Shown piece after piece: positions 1 through 10,159 of a DNA stretch of 64,000 nt. Under the pieces are notes generated by a model. That model searched no databases. It was not told the DNA's origin and saw only the letters and a list, made by a program, of their open reading frames with translations. Made by a program: the position numbers and the translations under genes. This DNA is from Clavulina sp. PMI_390 (lineage: Eukaryota > Basidiomycota > Agaricomycetes > Cantharellales > Hydnaceae): positions 128,982-192,981 of the forward strand of contig WIDE01000046.1 of assembly GCA_015039315.1 (NCBI GenBank), written 5' to 3'. The number at the start of each line of letters is the position of its first letter. Position 1 is the stretch's first letter.

Positions 1-2
1 GT

Positions 3-314
3 CTCGTCGACGACGGCGCTTTTGCCACTTGTCGTCAGCGAGGTTGTAGGGAGAATGCTTGTGGAGGAAACAGAACCAAAGTGCGTGGAAGGTACATGTA
101 TCCCTGCAACTGAAAGTATCAACACTCATACATTGGTATTGGCAACATGGTATCCAGGCACAAATGGCACCCTGACGTGGTCACATTCCGAGATGCTCTC
201 AAAGGGCTTGCTGAAGTGGATGGAGGACGATTTGAATCGTTAATTGCTGATACGTGCAAGAACCTGGCAGCCTCATGGCCATCGGTCAACCCAGAGCGGC
301 TCCACCATAGTTAG
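3..314 (+). CDS. 3' end of an unidentified gene entering from the left edge (partial)
   Basis: I read two exons: bases 3-91, open from the window edge, and 158-314, ending in TAG. They are separated by a 66-bp intron with donor GTACAT and acceptor TATCCAG. Only this splice joins two open frames in phase: phase 2, with AG plus G giving Arg, followed by HKWHPDVVTFRDALKGLAEV. The second exon looks protein-like, with mixed charge and an amphipathic pattern ending in NPERLHHS. An unspliced frame across the same DNA ends at 243 and looks less protein-like. I do not recognise the family. The 5' part lies outside the window. The gene is convergent with the membrane-protein gene whose stop is at 448. 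Confidence 0.4.
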
Positions 315-447
315 TTGTACAGTGTACATTGAAGTGTACTAATAGCACTGGTTCATGATACATTTGGTTTTGCTTCGATAAAAAGAGATAAGATCAAGCT
401 TCAGATCGTAGTCGTCGGGCCCTCCTGCATCAGGGATGCACGCCAAA

Positions 448-2330
448 TCACCATATCCCAAACACACTTCCAAAACTCCATATGGTCAGCCACCCACCAA
501 CTGGCAACAAGACAACGAGGACCAATGCATCCCATGCAATCCGTCTCCCGAATCTCCGACGCTGAAGACTTCTCTCTTTCCGCCTGAGAAGTGCTTCCGC
601 GTCGCTGGGAAGAGGAGCATTCCCAGAATTCGGCAGTTGAGGATCGACCTCCAGTCGCTGGTGTTCCGGATCCGCAGATTCGCCAGGTAATGTTGAGGAA
701 GCGCCAATAAGAATTGCCAATGGCGCTCGAAGCAGATGAAGAGCAATGTGCAGGAGTGCAGGCAGAAGATATGTGGTGAAGATCACGGAGAGGATAACGA
801 TCCTTCGCAGACCGCGAGTAAAGCTGCTCTCTGTCGGCACAAGTACCGCAATGAGGGTAAGGAACGTCCAGAGCGCATATTTATATGTCCCTCGAGCGTA
901 GTACGGGGAGGTGGATGATGGGTTGGGCAGTCGAGGGACCACAGCAAGGATCCATATGGGTGGGATACCACTTGCGAGCGCAACAGAACGAAGGATGGGA
1001 TTTGGCTGAGCAGAAGAAATGGGGATAAGCAGGTAAGGGGTTAAAAGTGCAGCTGAAAGGAGAGCTGCTGCGATCGTGTGGATGGGCCACGGTATCCGCC
1101 GTGGTTTTGGGGCGGTGGCAGAGACGTTGGGCGACGGAACAAGGCGGGAGACGTAAAGTGGATAGGTGAGGAGAGGGGAAGCGAATGTGAAAGCGAGCAT
1201 TTCTACAAAAAACGAACGGAATAAGCATTTATGTGATCGGAATTGGGGATAACAGAACACTGACGATAGCCTTCCCAGTTCACCGAGAGGGGAAGCGACC
1301 GACCGCCGACTGGGGAACGACTCGTTGGATGATCACCGATTGATTGGCCATGGCGAACCAGCATGATGATACCATCAATAACGTGGGCAAGTATGGTCAC
1401 ACCAGTGGCAATCCATATCCGCCATGAACCCATGCTGGTGGGGACCAAGAAGTAGGAGAGGGATAGCGCAAATACTAGCACCACCCCAGCATGGACAAGT
1501 ATGCTTGGCTCAACAACATTTTGCAGAATAAGGCCACACGCCTCTACGGGTGAGAAGGGAAGGATGAGAAAACAACGAAGAATCGAACAGAATTTCACAA
1601 CACACCGTGCAGATAGATGAAGCAAATGAGGACTCCTAGCAGAGCAAGTAGTGTCCTCGATGTGAAAATGACTCTACGTCGCCACTTGTCTCGCAGATCG
1701 TGGCGTCTGTTGGATGCTCCGAGGAGGGCATGAGAAACAACTTCCTCCATGCTAAAAATAGCATTATTTAGCGTTTCATCTGTTTTTAATCGAGCCTACA
1801 TACCTCCACTTTCGTACATACGTCCCAGAAAATACCCAGATTTGGCTCCCCAATGAAGCTAGAAAGCCGGCAACCACTGCCCACAAGATGATTGCATAGA
1901 CACGGGAAAAGCCAGAGCCAGGGGCATTTACAGATGCTTGAAGGAGCGTTGCACCTAGCAGCAGCGAGGGCGATATAAGGAATGACTGCAGGATAAACGT
2001 GGGCAGCGGGCTTAAACCGGTGGGGAGGGAAGCGGCGACATTAAGGGGAGACGAAATAAGGCTCTCTGCCCCATCTTCATCCTCCTCGAAGCTAAGGAAG
2101 AGACTAGGATCGTCGGGTTCGAGTATCAGGGCTGTTGTGGAATCGAACGCTGTGGGTTCATGCTCCTGGTCTTCCGGCTCGGAATCGTCTTGTTCGGGTT
2201 CGGGACCGGGCTGTGGGTGCTGTTCCGAGATGGTAGATGCTGTTCGAGAATGTGTTTGGTCGTTGATAAAGATGAGTGAGGATATGCTCTGTTTCCAGGA
2301 ATGCCGGGATTCCGGATTGGAGGAGGACAT
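448..2330 (-). CDS. polytopic membrane protein with acidic N-terminus, function unknown
   Basis: A multi-exon gene of at least four exons. It starts at the ATG at 2330 (MSSSNPESRHSW...). About 85 residues of acidic, Ser/Glu/Pro-rich cytosol-like sequence come first, then hydrophobic segments such as TFILQSFLISPSLLLGATLL and VYAIILWAVVAGFLASLGSQ. An intron follows RKWR, and the next exon carries a short soluble stretch and another membrane span ending LLALLGVLICFIYLH. More spans follow (HAGVVLVFALSLSYFL, then several between 1200 and 450). The protein ends in a basic loop (LLRRKERSLQRRRF) and a last span near VLVVLLPVGGWLTIW. About 9-11 membrane segments suggest a transporter-like protein of an internal membrane. 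The arrangement loosely recalls fungal vacuolar amino-acid transporters, but I see no decisive motif. Its ATG is 59 bp from that of ATP10. Confidence 0.7.
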
Positions 2331-2389
2331 GCTGCGGGGCGATTTGTTTGGCCTTTCGTTGGGGGTTGTTGACTTCTCCCTCGAGCTAA
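2331..2389. promoter_or_regulatory. 59-bp shared promoter/5' region between divergent genes
   Basis: Only 59 bases separate the ATG of the minus-strand membrane protein (2330) from the ATG of ATP10 (2390). Any core promoter for one gene must overlap the 5' region or coding sequence of the other. There is no clear TATA box; the segment is G/T-rich on the plus strand. Confidence 0.5.
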
Positions 2390-3522
2390 ATGCGTCTCGC
2401 CGTCAACAGCGCCAGGTCCCTTCTGCGACCGCGCCCCGGAGTCGCAGGACCCTCAACTTGGGCCCATAGAGCATATTCCACCAAGGCCCCGGAGTCACAA
2501 CCGGCGCCCTCTTTGAACACAGACCCTCAAACTCCAGGCGAGTCGACAGACCCAGAGTCTCTTCCAGTCCTTCCTCGTCCACTCGGAGTCCTCGAGCGAC
2601 CATCTACTACACATGGGACATGGACCGACCAAATGTGGAACCAGAGCTCTCGGCTTGAAAACCGACGAGTCTTGTGCGTTTCCCCGAATTCCGAAGAGAA
2701 AATACCAGACTGAGATTTTGTGCTAGAATCAAGCAGGCGACACAAGGATACTTCCATGACTATAACCGTCTTGGTGGACTTGAGGGAAAAACTTGGATTG
2801 CTCCCAAATCACTGATTCGCGAAGATGTGAGTTGTGTTGTCACTCGATTCCCCCCGCGCGACTCACTCTGAGTTTACGGCCTACTAGCATGCATTATACT
2901 TCCCTGATATCGAGGGCCACCGGCTCGACCCTAGGGAGGCGGTCCACACAACAGACCTTTGTGTTGGGAAAACCTCCGTAGTGGCTTTCCTCACCACTCG
3001 GTCATCCGAGGTCCGTTTCCTGATTCGATGCAAACCCCAAACCCTTCCTAACGGGTATCCCATATATAGGAACACGTGGAGTCATTGACGAAGCGACTGG
3101 TTGCCCATACTGACCCCTCTCGCTATCAATTCATTCAAGTAAGCATGATATTGCTTCGTTCTGTGAATCTCGCTGTCCAGCATTCTCAATCCTAACGCCC
3201 ATTTTTCGTGATGCTATAGATTAATCTTCAGGAGAACCCTCTCAAATCGATGCTCGTCTCATTATTCGTCCGGACCCTCAAAAACCAGGTTCCTCAGTCC
3301 CTCCATTCAACATACATCCTCGCTAACCAGAACATGGAGATGCTCCGTGAGCCACTCGGAATGGAGAACAAACACGTTGGGTATGTCTACCTTGTCGATC
3401 GTAACTGCAAGATTAGATGGGGAGGGTGTGGAAAGGCTGCTCCAGGCGAGGCTGAATCGCTGGAGCGGTGCGCGACCGTTTTACTGAACCGGGATGGCGC
3501 GAAAACCAGCAAAAATGCATAG
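2390..3522 (+). CDS. ATP10: mitochondrial F1Fo-ATP synthase assembly factor ATP10
   Basis: ATP10 family protein (ATP-synt_10), needed to assemble the Fo part of ATP synthase (subunit 6) at the inner mitochondrial membrane. The N-terminus (MRLAVNSARSLLRPRPGV) is Arg/Ser-rich like a matrix-targeting presequence. Family blocks follow in order: GYFHDYNRLGGLEGKTWIAP, LIRED, ALYFPDIEGHRLD, VVAFLTTRSSE, RYQFIQINLQENPLKSMLV, and the diagnostic C-terminal HVGYVYLVDRNCKIRWGGCG. At least three introns are evident: donor GTGAGT after LIRED, one after TTRSSE, and GTAAGC after RYQFIQ. The join near 2665-2720 is the least certain. The stop is TAG at 3520-3522. It is head-to-head with the membrane-protein gene. 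Confidence 0.9.
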
Positions 3523-3767
3523 ATGATGTCTATATTTGTATGCAGACATGGTATAATGTGAATCATAGCACAAAGTAATCCCCGTTCAACCTGGATGATA
3601 AAATTAATCGGCGCAGCTCGACCATACCACTAAATCCAGAGAGACAAAAGAGCACTACCGTCGGTGGCCCCCAGCTCGCTATCGCTAATATAAATCAATT
3701 GATAGGGGTCCTGATCCCCAGTCTCTACTCCGGACGCGCCAGCTTTTACCTGCAAAGTCGTTAGAGG

Positions 3768-5385
3768 CTAACATGCTAACATCGACAATAGACGTATATC
3801 TTCGTATGCTCCTAAATCTTCTCCCTTCGTCGATGATAGCACCACTGGGGGGATCGTAACGGAAACTCGTTTGCGCTTCCGATCCAGTGCGATCAGTGCA
3901 CTACGCAATCGAGCTCGACGCTCCTCGGTCCATAACTTTGCCAAATTCACAAGACGCTCGCCCGAGGCCCCCGCCGTGTCTAACATCATGTCGAGCATGA
4001 AATCCATCGAATGTAGGTTTGGAACGAGTTTAGCGTCGAGGACTAGGAAGAGTGCTACTGGGGCAGCCTTGAGTATAGAAGACGCTCGGAAGCGCCAAGA
4101 GAGTGGAGTGGTAGAGGGAAGATGTGTTGTCTACATACCAGTCGCTATGTGAGTTCTCTTTTGGACAATGGCAGAAGTGAAGAGTAGAACTGACTATCGC
4201 TAGAAGCAGCTTCTTCATGCTGGACTTGCTGAATCCATGGTAACCGCGATGAGAGATCTCAACTGTTCGAACATCCGAGAGCTTTAATCTCTGAACGATG
4301 GCTAGAGCTGTTCCCTCAGCCGTTGCATCCAGTCTTAGCACTTTCACGGAGGGAAGTGAGGTAGGTGCGACAGAGTCGTGAATCCTATCACATGATTGGC
4401 TATTGATTGTAAGATCCTCGAGATTTGGTGCCATCTCCCAGAGGTTTCCAGATAAGTCCGGTCCTAATAGGCTCAACGAGCCGATTTGAAACGCATTCTC
4501 ATCAAAGCCGCCTGAAAGGCCAAACAGCGTTATATCTACCGTGTCCAGCTGGGGCATCAAACTACCCCATCGTGGAACCACGAATTTTGTTGAGAGGTAG
4601 CGTAGGCGAGGGGCATCTAATGCTACCTCCCATCGGGTGGTTGCACGTATTCTAAGGGTTTGTAGTTGCGGGAGTGTGTTACGAAATAGGAGGGCTCGGA
4701 TAGAATTAGACAGCTTGGGATCGTAAGCACGAGGTATTGTAAGATCAACCGTAGACCACTTGGGACGAGATCTCCGGAGAAGATTGAGAAACCGAGTAGG
4801 TTGAACGGGTTCGTGAATCATGTGAACATGTCTGCCATCACGTTTCGTCTCCTCGACGGATATACACGACGAGATATGATGAACTGCGCGAACCGATAGC
4901 TTGATGGTCAAAAGCTGGGTCCCGGCTCTGGAGCACCAAGCTTCGAGCGTCGCAGGCTCCCAGTTACCCCAATCAGCCTCTGTGAAAAGCACGTGAAGGC
5001 CTAGCACGGCAGAGCGGAACTGTGTAGAGACATGAGATAGCTTGATGATCTCTTTCTGGTCTTTCGGCTGAACCGTGTGGCAAAATATTTCCTGTAGAAG
5101 CTCGGGTGGCAGGATCCCAATTGGTGCTATTTTCAGGCGCAATTGGGAGTCATACTTGCAGAGAGATAACTGAAGTTGCGCAAGAGAGGAGTCTATCCTG
5201 GCTTTGATATTGAGCCATTCATTGGAGCGCTCATGAAATGCTAGGCGATTTGGGGTGGAGAACTCGAGAACGTGAGGTAGGCGCGAGGTGGTCTGAGTGG
5301 AGGCGTCCAAAGTTGTTTTAACATCTTCGATCAAACGAACGAGCTGACCGAGGTGTGATTCGGGGATCGAGGGAAGTTCTTCCAT
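3768..5385 (-). CDS. coiled-coil/F-box-like/LRR-type protein, paralogue 1
   Basis: Starts at the ATG at 5385 (MEELPSIPESHLGQL). Residues 1-95 are an amphipathic helical region, followed by an F-box-like core (IGILPPELLQEIF...LSHVSTQFRSAVLG), then ~300 residues with irregular leucine-rich repeats (LQTLRIRATT, LEDLTINSQS, VKVLRLDATA). A 64-bp intron (donor GTCAGT after LLLAI, acceptor TATGTAG) joins a second exon ending RLLSMLAC. This is the common agaricomycete architecture in which the F-box would bind Skp1 of an SCF ubiquitin ligase and the repeats would choose targets; that role is inferred. The motif LFTEADWGNWEPATLEAWCS recurs in the paralogues at 15.5-21.6 kb, from which it is separated by two membrane-protein genes. 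Confidence 0.8.
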
Positions 5386-7470
5386 GATTTCCCGACTTTA
5401 TGGTCTCAATGAGAGTTGGGGAAGGCCACAGCAACCTGGACGGATGTTGGCTCCGAGCCGAGGCTAGTGAAAGCATGTCCAAATAGATGTGCATTGGAAG
5501 CCCAAGGCGTCCTCGACTCATCCAGGATTGGTTAGTCCGGCCGTATAACTTTACAGAGTGCCAATGAAATATCCCTTCTGCTCCGGTCAGCCCTTCGGTA
5601 GAAACTCAAATAGCAGGATCTCGCTGCAGGATCCAGAGGCGGTCCTCATCAATCAGGATGTGGCAACTATTAGATGAATACATTGATTAGTCAGGATCTT
5701 TTTTTATAAAGGAGAGCTTAGCGTGGAAAGAATCGTAGATCAACTTGCTCGTAAACCCCAAGAGCAAAGCAGCTCTCGCATCGGAGCCCTGCCTGTCACA
5801 CTCAACCTGTGGCTTATCGCTCATGGACTAAAGCTCATAATCCATGCATAGTAATCCTGCGCCGCTATTGATGCCCATTGGCAGACGTCTCATTGCTGCT
5901 ATTCGAAGGTCATTGGCACTGCCAGGGCCTGATTTGACGACCTCATCCCAATGATATTCGCACTTCTCAGAAAATGCCTTGAGAGAATTACCTTTCCCGT
6001 TCGACCTCAGTCCTCTAGGCTAGGAATGTAGCACCCCACACTTCCGTCTCAAATATGAATCCCACCGCTCATAGGTTCAAATGAGGGCACGTTGATATCA
6101 AAAAAGTATGATTTGGGTAACCTTAGGATGGAAGAATTCTGAGAAGCATGAATAAAGGGCCTTTATCAGAGTCAGAAGAGCGGTTGTTTTGAGGAAGTGA
6201 GGCGGACGTCAAGCAGTCAGTATGAAGGTCTCCCTAATTGTTTCGAAGCCGTCCACGAGGCACGATAAGTTATTGGGTAGAGACGTGGGGTCAGGGACAT
6301 CTTTACCATGCTACTGGATATGATGCGATAAGTTAGGGTAACTATTACAGACATTCACAGTCATAGATCAGAACATGCCGGCGCGGGCTCAAGTCGCCGA
6401 ATCCTCCAAGCTCCCAGTTACTCTCAAGGTTGCACGTACCATCAACAAGAGCTCGTTGCCCAGCAACAGCATATATTTAGTATTACCACCGAGAGCTTTG
6501 GAAGCAGCAGTTAGACTTGGAGGTTGCATACATGTCCCCTCTCGAGTCGAGCATCATCCTCACTCCAATTGGTCTTGGAGGCATCACAAGTAAGGAAAGC
6601 GTAGATGGATTTCTAGGATATAGATGGATGTTCGGATACAGTAGGTTTCCTAAGATGGACGAATTACGATGGGTTGCGCTTCGAGGTCGTATTCGATTTG
6701 TGGGTGGCAACTAGGGCGCCGGAGCCGAAGGGAATCAACACGCGCAAATACCCCAGTTTTGCTCAACACACCCGGCACCAGCGAGTTCACTCACGATGTT
6801 TCGACTCCGTGCGCACGAAGAAGTCCTTCCACTCGTTGGGCTGGTTCTGCCGGCTGATATTCGATTATTCATCCGAAACTTCACATCTCCGACAGGCGGG
6901 AGAATCGGGATTCTCCAGCCGTGACAAGTAAGGTTGAAAGGGCGCGAGAAACATAGAACCACGATTCCCTCAGTAAATTAATTCATCTTCTTCGTCCTCA
7001 ATTTGGAGGCCAGAACGTTCCCGTCCTTGGCCGCTTGATTGAACGATCTGTTCGCTATTCTATCACTTACTGGGAACCGCATCGATAGGGGAACTGCATT
7101 AAGACGGTACTAGTATATCAGGGTGGAGCGGCCGAAGTGAGCAATAGATTTTCAACGGCTGTTACGACTGATTTGCCCAAGGCCAACTAACTGAATGGGC
7201 TAGAACTTTCTTCCGCTCCAAGCCCCACCGCTGAAACCGATGAAGCGATAAGCTTCTTCGGAGAAATACTTACTGCACCTCCGCCACTTCGAGCCCTGCG
7301 AGCGGCGCCGAATCAAACAGCAGCCATGTATATCTTTTGGTCAAAAAAGGCTGTCCTCCTCAGCTTTTCTTTGCTCCCCCGCCTGCCTGGTTCTTCTGCT
7401 GTTGCCTGTCTTTCTGCGTGTAAAATCGCCCCCTTTCCTTCCACTGCAGTTCACTTAGCACTATCATCAT
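5386..7470. other. 2.1-kb stretch with no convincing gene
   Basis: I find no family motif here. Two weak candidates exist: an ATG frame at 6375-6593 (MPARAQVAESSKLPVTLK...), and a 42-codon frame at 6796-6924 containing VLPLVGLVLPADIRLFIRNF, which looks protein-like and could be an exon or remnant. I could not link them with good splice sites. The last ~400 bp before 7471 should hold the promoter and 5' UTR of the DUF6534 gene; there is a pyrimidine-rich tract at 7340-7440. Confidence 0.4.
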
Positions 7471-9841
7471 GATCGAGCGACTTCTCCTGCGTGCGGCGGC
7501 GGACAGCTCGACGACGGTGGCGGACTCCGTTGATCCTCGAGTTTTCACCGGACCCATGGTTCGTGTTGAGCTTAAGCTTGCTCTACTAGAATGATGAACA
7601 ACTGAGGTCACCTCTTGCATCTGTCACTGGCTTGGTTTTCCACATTATCGGCGGTCATTAGATCATCGGTCTTGTTCTGAACGTATGGCTCTATGGGATG
7701 CAGCTCATACAGACCGAGACGTATTTCCGTAGCTCTCCCAAGTTCGTGCTGTCTACTTCCCTTCATTCTCTTGTTCTTAAACTAACGGAATGCATTACTT
7801 TTGCTCTCTGCCTTTCTCGTGCAGAGATTCGATTTGGGTGAAAATTCTTGTTGGCTATCTCACTGTCGCAGATCTTTTCAACTCCATCTTTGACATCTGG
7901 TTCACATACGACTACAACGTGGTAGGTTACCCTTCTTGAAAACTATTTGGTCCCCTTTCGTAATCAGTCATGCTCCGCCAGTCGAAATATGGTGACAAAC
8001 TCTCGCTTCTTCACACCACATGGGGTAAGTCCCTCCCAACTTGTACATTGGTTTGATCTAAATAGACGATGGTCTTCCTTTTAGTGTTTAATACGGGTAA
8101 GGGCCTTCTTTGTTGTCAGCACCTGTTTTGATGGTTGACCCGATGTCGCGGTACGGCCCGTGGTAGATCCTGCCATGGTAATTCGATTTTCGCTCGCTCG
8201 TTGAATCATCTCTGATATTGTCTCTAGGTGGTGTTAATTAGCTCGCCAGTACAAGCATTCTTTGCTTGGAGAGTCAAGAAACTCACCGGCCAGACTTGGC
8301 TGGGACTTTGTATTGGGTTCTCAGCCGTTGCTCAATTGTGTGAGTTGTGTCGTACCCCTCACCCGCAGTGACATTGACTAATAACTCATCTATGTGGTTG
8401 TTGTATTCGTTTGCGGCCCATTGCTTACTCTAGTACTGGGTATCGGCACATCTATTGCTTGTGGGATCGTGCAAGACTTTTCAGACTTCCATGTGCGTTG
8501 AGCCCACTATCCATCTCTGCATGACGATATCGACCAGAAAGCTCACTCCTCTGCAGAAATTCAAATCAATCGTCATTGCCTGGCTCGTTCTTGCACCCGT
8601 CACAGACTTCGTTATCACTCTTTCCCTGGTTGTGTGCGTCGGCTCTCTTGCCCCCCTCGATGATCGCATATACTGACGGTGTTCCCCATCCGCGGCCTTC
8701 ATACCCGCTCATGACCCACGTTTTATTCACGGGGCTTGGCGTCCATCTCTTTGACATTTCAAATCATCCGCCTTGACACAGGTTCTTGGTAAGCGCCTGA
8801 TTGACAAGCTACGGAACTAGGCACCTGCTGATCATGGATCGGGAACACTTTAGCAACGGCACAAGACCGGCTTTGCTGTTACCGATGATTTAGTAGCCAA
8901 AATTACTCGAGGTGAGATGATTTTCGATGATTTTTCGGGAATTCCATTAACTTTCCCTGGGTACATCTCCTTCTGCGTTCTAGTCACCATCCAGACTGGT
9001 GAAAATTCTCGTCAAACTCTTCTTGCGCTCAAAAACTCATGTTGGTTCTCTCTCTTGCAGGCGCCGTCACCGCTGTTTGCTCTGTCGTTGATTTGACCAT
9101 TTTCGTACGTCATACCCCACTGAGAGACCGAGACTATCTTGCTAACACAAGGTTTACAATTCCCATAGCTTCTATTTGTATGATGGTCTATCTATCTGTC
9201 TGAGCAGAGATTCCGCTACTAACCACGACTGCTAAACAGGCCAACAATTTGCATCTCATCTTCAACATGCCGTTGCCGAAACTCTATTCCAACTGCCTCC
9301 TGAGTTCTTGTACGTCGTGTAACTGACCCCTCTTCTATTGGCCTCCCAGACTGATGATTTTTATCCAGTGAATTCGCGCCGTGACTGGTCTACCTCTAGT
9401 CTCTCTGGAGAGCCACTCCCCAGCGCCCAGAAGAATACCCATACTCGCGGCGTCCACGTTACGACAACCACGATTACTGGCGTGCACCAATCCGAGGCAT
9501 ACGAGCTCGACACCCGTGGGCGACCATTCGACGGCACACCGACCACAGCGCCCAAAGGCGATGTCAAACGCAAGCCGATCGATGACGGGCTGTCCCTCCG
9601 AAGCGACTCGCTGAACTCGAGCGAGCATATTGACGATGCCTTTAGTGGGCGCAAACTTGTCGATGAGGAGATGGGGGACGATGGTGCTCCGATACAAGAG
9701 ATGCCGGTCACGCAGGCGCCTCCGATGCCAAACCACCCTTATGTCAACGTCAACAGCCCAGCTGTCAACCCCAATGCCTACCCCATGGCCGCTCGTGGAG
9801 GACGAAATGAAGTCAATGTTGAATGGGCCAAGGCACTTTAG
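7471..9841 (+). CDS. seven-TM-like membrane protein of the basidiomycete DUF6534 family
   Basis: ATG at 7471 (MIERLLLRAAADSSTTVADS). A first exon ending FTGPM is joined by a ~100-bp intron to IIGLVLNVWLYGMQLIQTET. Family landmarks follow: LVGYLTVADLFNSIFDIWFT, DYNV/SKYGDKLSLLHTTW, VVLISSPVQAFFAWRVKKLT, FKSIVIAWLVLAPVTDFVIT, GAVTAVCSVVDLTIF and the signature MPLPKLYSN then NSRRDW. A ~155-residue Ser/Thr/Asp-rich cytosolic tail ends NEVNWEWAKAL-like at 9839. About ten introns are present. Two exons are only 12 nt (8085-8096, giving VFNT) and 11 nt (8167-8177, completing DPAM), both needed to keep frame. The ligand and function of the family are not known to me; the topology suggests a receptor-like plasma-membrane protein. 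Confidence 0.85.
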
Positions 9842-10159
9842 AGGCTTTCTCCAGCACCATCCTTTGTCATCCTTCGCGGCTGTTGTTTGATCATTATTTT
9901 CCTTTAGCACCACTTTGTTCCGCATATTACTCATCACTGTGGCCTACGTACAGTTTTTGTGCATGAGGGTTTCGAGCTCTCACTTTGTGATATTTTAGAA
10001 AAGCTGTCGCATTAGTGTTTATATTTCTACACCCTGAATAGTCAAGAGATATCAGTCCTTCTAGATGTCAAACTGAGTGGTTGGGCTGTGTCAATCGATC
10101 GGGCGAGATGCACCGCAGAGGGATCTCCTAGTAGTAGCTGGACGTCTGAGTAAAGAAAA
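9842..10159. other. convergent 3' intergenic region
   Basis: This lies between the stops of the DUF6534 gene and the minus-strand BRE4-like gene. It should contain both 3' UTRs. I see no gene in it. Confidence 0.5.

Noticed and set aside
9335..9937. 200-codon open frame on the minus strand
   Set aside because: Antisense to the C-terminal exon of the DUF6534 gene, whose frame continues the family motif NSRRDW.
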